A stretch of DNA of 64,000 nt, from assembly GCF_000425805.1 (NCBI RefSeq), contig NZ_KE384456.1, positions 201,423 to 265,422 on the forward strand, read 5' to 3'. Position numbers and translations under genes: made by a program. Shown here in pieces: positions 58,176 to 64,000 of this stretch (position 1 is the stretch's first letter; every line of letters begins with the position of its first letter). This DNA comes from Pseudomonas vranovensis DSM 16006 (GTDB lineage: Bacteria; Pseudomonadota; Gammaproteobacteria; Pseudomonadales; Pseudomonadaceae). The notes below the pieces were generated by a model, which ran no database searches, was not told the origin of the DNA, and was given only the letters and a program-made list of their open reading frames with translations.

Positions 58176-58712
58176 ATGGCCATCTCCAAGCAAGAGGCGG
58201 CGCATCGCGCTGCCTCCGACGCCGAACTGATCGCCTGGGTAGACGAACACGACCAGCCGCTGGGGGCCTTGCCCCGGGTCGAGTTGCGCGAGAAGGGCCT
58301 TATCGGTCGCGGAACCTACATCCTGTTGTTCAATTCGGTCGGTGAGCTGTGCGTACACCGGCGCACGGAAAGCAAGGCGATCTATCCGGGTTATTGGGAC
58401 GTAGCCGCCGGCGGCATGGTGCAGGCCGACGAGAGCTTTGCCGCGTCGGCTGCCCGGGAGCTGGAGGAGGAGCTGGGCGTGGCCGGGGTCGAACTGACCT
58501 TCCATGAGCGGTTCTTCTTCGACCAGCCTGGCAACCGACTCTGGTGCGCGGTGTTCTCGGCCGTCTGGGACGGCCCTTTGCGCCTGCAGCCAGAGGAGGT
58601 CAGCGAAGCGCGCTTCCTGCCGCTCGAACAGGCCCTGGCCGACAGCCGGCAGCAGCCGTATTGCCCCGATTCGCTGGCTGCCCTGCAGCGCTACATCGAC
58701 CGTCAAGCCTGA
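58176..58712 (+). CDS. NUDIX hydrolase
   Basis: 178-residue hydrolase. The Nudix box GX5EX7REUXEEXGU is present as GGMVQADESFAASAARELEEELG, with the catalytic glutamates. The preceding part (LIAWVDEHDQPLGALPRVELREKGLIGRGTY) resembles the Idi/YfcD branch. Substrate is unknown; related YfcD/NUDIX proteins are uncharacterised. Start ATG 58176 is used; the preceding TTG at 58173 is in the overlap with the upstream stop. Confidence 0.9.
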   Translation: MAISKQEAAHRAASDAELIAWVDEHDQPLGALPRVELREKGLIGRGTYILLFNSVGELCVHRRTESKAIYPGYWDVAAGGMVQADESFAASAARELEEELGVAGVELTFHERFFFDQPGNRLWCAVFSAVWDGPLRLQPEEVSEARFLPLEQALADSRQQPYCPDSLAALQRYIDRQA

Positions 58713-58906
58713 CGTCGCTAAACCTGTGCAAAATGGCGCAGTTTTGTACTTAGCAATCGCGGCATTTATCGTTACACTGCGCGGCCTTTTAAGGCTGCCG
58801 CACCCTGGTGTGGCAGTTGCGCTGCCCCTGCCAGAGTGGGGCTTCGCGGTCGGTACCCTGCCCGGGGCGTCGACCAGTTTTTGTCCTCACCTTACGAGGA
58901 TCAAAA

Positions 58907-59278
58907 GTGGCCAAGAAAGCCGCATCATTCGCCGCCCTCGGTGGCCTGGTGTTCTCCACTGATGCAGGTCGGCATTGTCCGGACTGCAGCAAACCCATAG
59001 ATGCCTGCATCTGCAAACAGACGCTCATCCCCGAAGGCGATGGCATTGCTCGCGTGCGCCGCGAAAGCAAAGGCCGTGGCGGCAAGACGGTGACGACCAT
59101 CAGCGGTGTTCCGCTGCCCCTGGAACAGCTCAAGGACCTGGCCAGCACGCTCAAGCGCCGCTGCGGTACCGGCGGCGCGTTGAAAGACGGGGTCATCGAA
59201 ATCCAGGGCGATCACGTCGAGCTATTGTTGGCAGAGCTGATCAAGCAAGGCTTCAAAGCGAAAAAGTCCGGCGGCTAG
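58907..59278 (+). CDS. yciH: SUI1/YciH-type translation factor
   Basis: 123-residue eIF1/SUI1 homologue. GTG 58907 with ACGAGGA upstream starts the protein (KKAASFAALGGLVFSTDAGRHCPDCSKPIDACIC); the cysteines at CPDC and CIC may bind zinc. The SUI1 domain is VRRESKGRGGKTVTTISGVPL ... LKRRCGTGGALKDGVIEIQGDHVELL. YciH assists start-codon selection fidelity in E. coli, but is not essential. The ATG-less start is supported by the ribosome site and by family alignment. Confidence 0.9.
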   Translation: MAKKAASFAALGGLVFSTDAGRHCPDCSKPIDACICKQTLIPEGDGIARVRRESKGRGGKTVTTISGVPLPLEQLKDLASTLKRRCGTGGALKDGVIEIQGDHVELLLAELIKQGFKAKKSGG

Positions 59279-59431
59279 AGACCGCATCGCGATTTTTTGC
59301 AATTCGCTTTCTAAACTCGTTCCCGTAGGAAGGGTCTATCCCTGAACACGGAAAATCGTCATTTCCAGGTTTTACACTGCGCCCGCCGATTGCTGGCCGG
59401 TGTTTTTCGACTTTTTATATAGGGGACTTCA

Positions 59432-61345
<1,914 letters not shown>

Positions 61346-61394
61346 TGTGATCGGGGCTGGTGGGCATCTCCATTTTTGTGGTGATGCCACTGGC

Positions 61395-61462
61395 CATCGC
61401 GGGGCAAGCCCGCTTCCACCGAGGATGGATAGATTCGGTGGAAGCGGGCTTGCCCCGCGATG
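61395..61462. terminator. REP hairpin, bidirectional terminator of speA and the MATE gene
   Basis: CATCGCGGGGCAAGCCCGCTTCCACCGA with its exact complement TCGGTGGAAGCGGGCTTGCCCCGCGATG and a 12-base loop; the near-perfect 28-bp arms lie between the convergent speA and MATE genes. Confidence 0.8.
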
Positions 61463-61466
61463 CTTT

Positions 61467-62810
61467 TCAGCGCTTCACAAACCACCCATCGATCCGCTGC
61501 AGCCGCCACCCCATCAGCGCCAGTGTCACTGCCCTCAGCGCCATGAACAGCAAGAATGCCATCCACAGCCCATGGTTGCCCAACCCCGTGGCCAGCCAGG
61601 CGAATGGCAAGGCGGTGGTCACGCTGATCAGCATGCCGTTGCGCATTTCCCGCGCCCGTGTCGCGCCAATGAACAAACCATCGAGCAAGTAGCTCCAGAC
61701 CGCCACCAATGGCAACAGCGCCAGGTACGGCAGGTACTGGTACGCCGTTTCGCGCACGCTGGCGATATCGGTCTGCATATTGATGAACAGGTGTCCGCCA
61801 AACAGGAACAGTACGGCAAAGCCGCTGCTGGCCAGCAACGACCAGCCGCAGGCCACGGTCAATGAGCGACGCAATGCCTGGCGATCCCCGGCGCCGATGG
61901 CGTGACCGCACAAGGCCTCGACCGCATGGGCCAGGCCATCGAGGGCATAGGCGGTGAGCAGCAGGCCATTGAGCAGCAGTGCATTGGCCGCAACCGTGGA
62001 TTCGCCCAGCCGCGCACCTTGCACGGTGATCAGGAAGAACACCGCTTGCAGGGCCAGGCTGCGAATGAAGATGTCGCGGTTGACCGCCAGCAACGGCCGC
62101 CAGCTCTGCCAACGGGTCAGCAGGGCCCAGGCGATGTGACCGGGGTAGGCGCGCAGGGCTGGGCGGGTGAGGGCCAGGCCCAGCAGGGCAGCGCTCCATT
62201 CGGCGATCACCGAGGCACGGGCCGAGCCCAGGACGCCCCAGTCCAGGCCCAGCACGAACCACAGGTTCAGGGCGATGTTGAGCAGGTTGGTGGTCAGCAG
62301 GATGGCCAAGGGGGCCCGGGCATTCTGGGTACCGAGGAACCAGCCCACCAGGGCGAAGCTGGCAAGCGCTGCCGGCAGGCCCAGCAGGCGGGTCTGGAAG
62401 AAGTCCTGGGTGGATTGCTCCAGCGCCGCCGACGGTTGCATCAATTGCAGCGCCAGGTGGCTGAAGGGCACGGCCAACAAACCCAGCAGCAAGGCGAACA
62501 GCATCGCCAGGATCAAGCCCTGCACCAGCACCTGACGCAATGCAGCGCCATCGGAGCGCCCGGCCGCCTGGGCGGCGAAGCCGGTGGAACCCATACGCAG
62601 AAAACCCATCACCCAGGCCAGGAAGGTGTACAGGCTGGCGCCCACGGCCACCGCCCCAAGCTGGTGGGCATGGGGCAAGTGGCCGATGACGGCGCTGTCG
62701 ACCAGGGCCACCAGCGGTACGGAAATATTCGAAAGAATCATTGGCGCGGCCAGGGCCCAGACCTTGGTGTGGGTCGGGCGGTCGCGCCAGTCGCTCAGCA
62801 ATCGGGACAT
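61467..62810 (-). CDS. MATE family efflux transporter (DinF/NorM-like)
   Basis: 447-residue multidrug and toxin extrusion transporter with twelve predicted helices. MATE signatures: WALAAPMILSNISVPLVALVDSAVIGHL, MGFLRMGSTGFAAQAAGRSDG, TRLLGLPAALASFALVGWFLGTQNARAPLAILLTTNLLNIALNL and ALDGLAHAVEALCGHAIGAG. The DinF-type ARAPLAILLTTNLLNI is present. Start ATG 62810 leaves the first helix at about residue 18. The gene follows speA in convergence; polyamine or toxin export cannot be concluded. Confidence 0.9.
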   Translation of the reverse strand: MSRLLSDWRDRPTHTKVWALAAPMILSNISVPLVALVDSAVIGHLPHAHQLGAVAVGASLYTFLAWVMGFLRMGSTGFAAQAAGRSDGAALRQVLVQGLILAMLFALLLGLLAVPFSHLALQLMQPSAALEQSTQDFFQTRLLGLPAALASFALVGWFLGTQNARAPLAILLTTNLLNIALNLWFVLGLDWGVLGSARASVIAEWSAALLGLALTRPALRAYPGHIAWALLTRWQSWRPLLAVNRDIFIRSLALQAVFFLITVQGARLGESTVAANALLLNGLLLTAYALDGLAHAVEALCGHAIGAGDRQALRRSLTVACGWSLLASSGFAVLFLFGGHLFINMQTDIASVRETAYQYLPYLALLPLVAVWSYLLDGLFIGATRAREMRNGMLISVTTALPFAWLATGLGNHGLWMAFLLFMALRAVTLALMGWRLQRIDGWFVKR

Positions 62811-62952
62811 GTCGGCTCCAGGCAAGCCGCACATTGTAGCCGCTACGGGCACCAAATCATCGGATTGCGGTCTGAGCCGGGTTGCCACGCTCGGATGCGG
62901 CGTGGGTGATATATAGTTCTTCCTTCAGATCTGCTGCCAAAGAGTGATTTCC

Positions 62953-64000
62953 ATGCTCAACAAAGGATTGTTGCTGGCCTGCGCGCTGGCCTTGCTCAGT
63001 GCCTGCGACTCGTCTGCGCCGGACAAGCCCGCCACTGCGCCAACGCCCACCCCGACCCAGGAGGCCGCACCGGCACCCAAGCCTGCGCGGGAAAGCGCCG
63101 AAACCCTGGCCAAGCGTTATGCCGGTCGTGAGTTGAGCGTGGTGGATGTTTCCGAAGTCCAGGTCGATGGTGCCAGTGCATTGTCTCTGACCTTCTCGGT
63201 GCCGCTGGATGCCGAGCAGAATTTTGCCGACCGAGTGCACCTGGTCGACACCGTCAAAGGCAAGGTCGATGGCGCCTGGGAACTCTCCGACAACGGCATG
63301 GAACTGCGCCTGCGCCACCTTGAGCCGCAACGCAAGCTGGTGCTGACGGTCGATGCCGGCCTGCAGGCCGTCAACGGCAATCGCTTGGCGGCAGAATCGG
63401 TGAGCCGTCTGGAAACCCGTGACATGCAGGCCACCATCGGTTTTGCCAGCCGTGGCTCGCTGCTGCCGACCCGCCTGGCCGAAGGCCTGCCGGTAATCGC
63501 GCTGAACGTCGACAAGGTCGATGTCGAGTTCTTCCGCATCAAGCCAGAATCGCTCGCCACCTTTCTCAGCGCCTGGGGCCGCAACAGCAGCCTGTACTAC
63601 TACCAGTCGAAAGAAACCCTGGACATGGCCGAGCTGGTCTACAGTGGCCGTTTTGACCTCAACCCCGCTCGCAACACCCGCGAAACCGTGTTGCTGCCGA
63701 TCGCCGGCATCAAGCCGCTGCAGGAGCCGGGGGTGTACCTGGCAGTGATGCGCGCCTCCGGCACTTATGACTATTCGCAACCGGCGACCCTGTTCACCTT
63801 GAGCGACATCGGCGTGTCGGCCCACCGCTACCACAACCGGATGGATGTGTTCACCCAAGGCCTGGAAGGTGGCAAAGCCCTGAGCGGCGTTTCCCTGGAA
63901 CTGCTCGATGCCGAAGGCCGGGTACTCGGCCAGGGCCAGACCGACAGCGACGGCCATGCGCAATTGCCGATGCCACCCAAGGCCGACGTATTGCTGGCCC
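62953..64000 (+). CDS. Alpha-2-macroglobulin-like lipoprotein, N-terminal part (cut by right edge)
   Basis: The first 349 residues of a large envelope lipoprotein; the open frame runs to the edge without stop. Start ATG 62953 gives a lipoprotein signal MLNKGLLLACALALLSAC with Cys18 in the lipobox. A Pro/Ala linker follows, then beta-rich macroglobulin (MG) domains (ELSVVDVSEVQVDGASALSL, LETRDMQATIGFASRGSLLP, GEYLAV-like PGVYLAVMRASG). This is the family of bacterial alpha-2-macroglobulins (YfhM/MagD type), which trap proteases and often pair with a PbpC peptidoglycan synthase. The thioester motif and any partner gene lie outside the window. Confidence 0.85.
   Translation, partial: MLNKGLLLACALALLSACDSSAPDKPATAPTPTPTQEAAPAPKPARESAETLAKRYAGRELSVVDVSEVQVDGASALSLTFSVPLDAEQNFADRVHLVDTVKGKVDGAWELSDNGMELRLRHLEPQRKLVLTVDAGLQAVNGNRLAAESVSRLETRDMQATIGFASRGSLLPTRLAEGLPVIALNVDKVDVEFFRIKPESLATFLSAWGRNSSLYYYQSKETLDMAELVYSGRFDLNPARNTRETVLLPIAGIKPLQEPGVYLAVMRASGTYDYSQPATLFTLSDIGVSAHRYHNRMDVFTQGLEGGKALSGVSLELLDAEGRVLGQGQTDSDGHAQLPMPPKADVLLA

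Noticed and set aside
62857..63963. 368-codon minus-strand open frame at the right end
   Set aside because: Antisense to the lipoprotein gene starting at 62953, which has a lipobox signal peptide and MG-domain sequence.

Overview
The window is a gene-dense, high-GC chromosomal segment of a fluorescent Pseudomonas, probably of the P. putida group. The evidence is protein similarity, gene order (bfr/osmE, urtABCDE, cob genes, retS-purD-purH-fis-dusB, prmA-accC-accB-aroQ-dsbD, chemoreceptor-gcbA, NUDIX-yciH-speA), and many REP-type inverted repeats with GCGGGGCAAGCCCGC cores typical of this genus. Nearly all of it is core chromosome. I see no insertion sequence, prophage, CRISPR array, rRNA or tRNA gene.

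Layout. 0-11 kb: the 5' part of a secreted repeat protein, an AsmA-like protein, a ferritin-like protein, OsmE, a cytoplasmic lipase, a DMT exporter with a divergent AraC regulator, a PsiF-repeat protein, an AI-2E family permease, and a chaperone group (YegD-like Hsp70 divergent from cbpA-cbpM). 10.6-17.5 kb: two GNAT acetyltransferases and the urea ABC transporter urtABCDE. Upstream of urtA there is a good sigma-54 promoter and two NtrC-like sites one above the other. 17.6-18.1 kb: a structured intergenic region and a small frameshifted gene. 18.1-27.5 kb: cycA, a FecBCD-type ABC importer, and a copper cluster (PepSY protein, OprC, two DUF2946 proteins, a PCu(A)C chaperone). 27.5-29 kb: an SPFH/NfeD pair. 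29-36.6 kb: two divergent cobalamin operons (cobL-cbiD-cobK and cobG-cobH-cobI-cobJ). 36.7-38.1 kb: two adjacent, mutually related proteins of unknown function. 38-46 kb: marC, retS, purD, purH, fis, dusB. 46-56.8 kb: a zinc-ribbon protein, prmA, accC-accB, aroQ, dsbD, a chemoreceptor with a candidate Pho box, and the diguanylate cyclase GcbA. 57-64 kb: DUF2333, NUDIX, SUI1-type factor, speA, a MATE exporter, and the start of an alpha-2-macroglobulin-like lipoprotein cut by the right edge.

How the genes work together. The urt genes import urea when nitrogen is limiting. The cob genes make the corrin ring by a mixed route: CobG is the aerobic-type enzyme, while CbiD and a CbiG domain fused to CobJ are of the anaerobic type. 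RetS and GcbA are two signalling proteins of the motile/sessile switch. The most useful unexplained items are the paralogous pair at 36,675-38,073, the frameshifted gene at 17,743-18,056, and the regulatory sites upstream of urtA and the chemoreceptor. I found no large undescribed defence or biosynthetic system.
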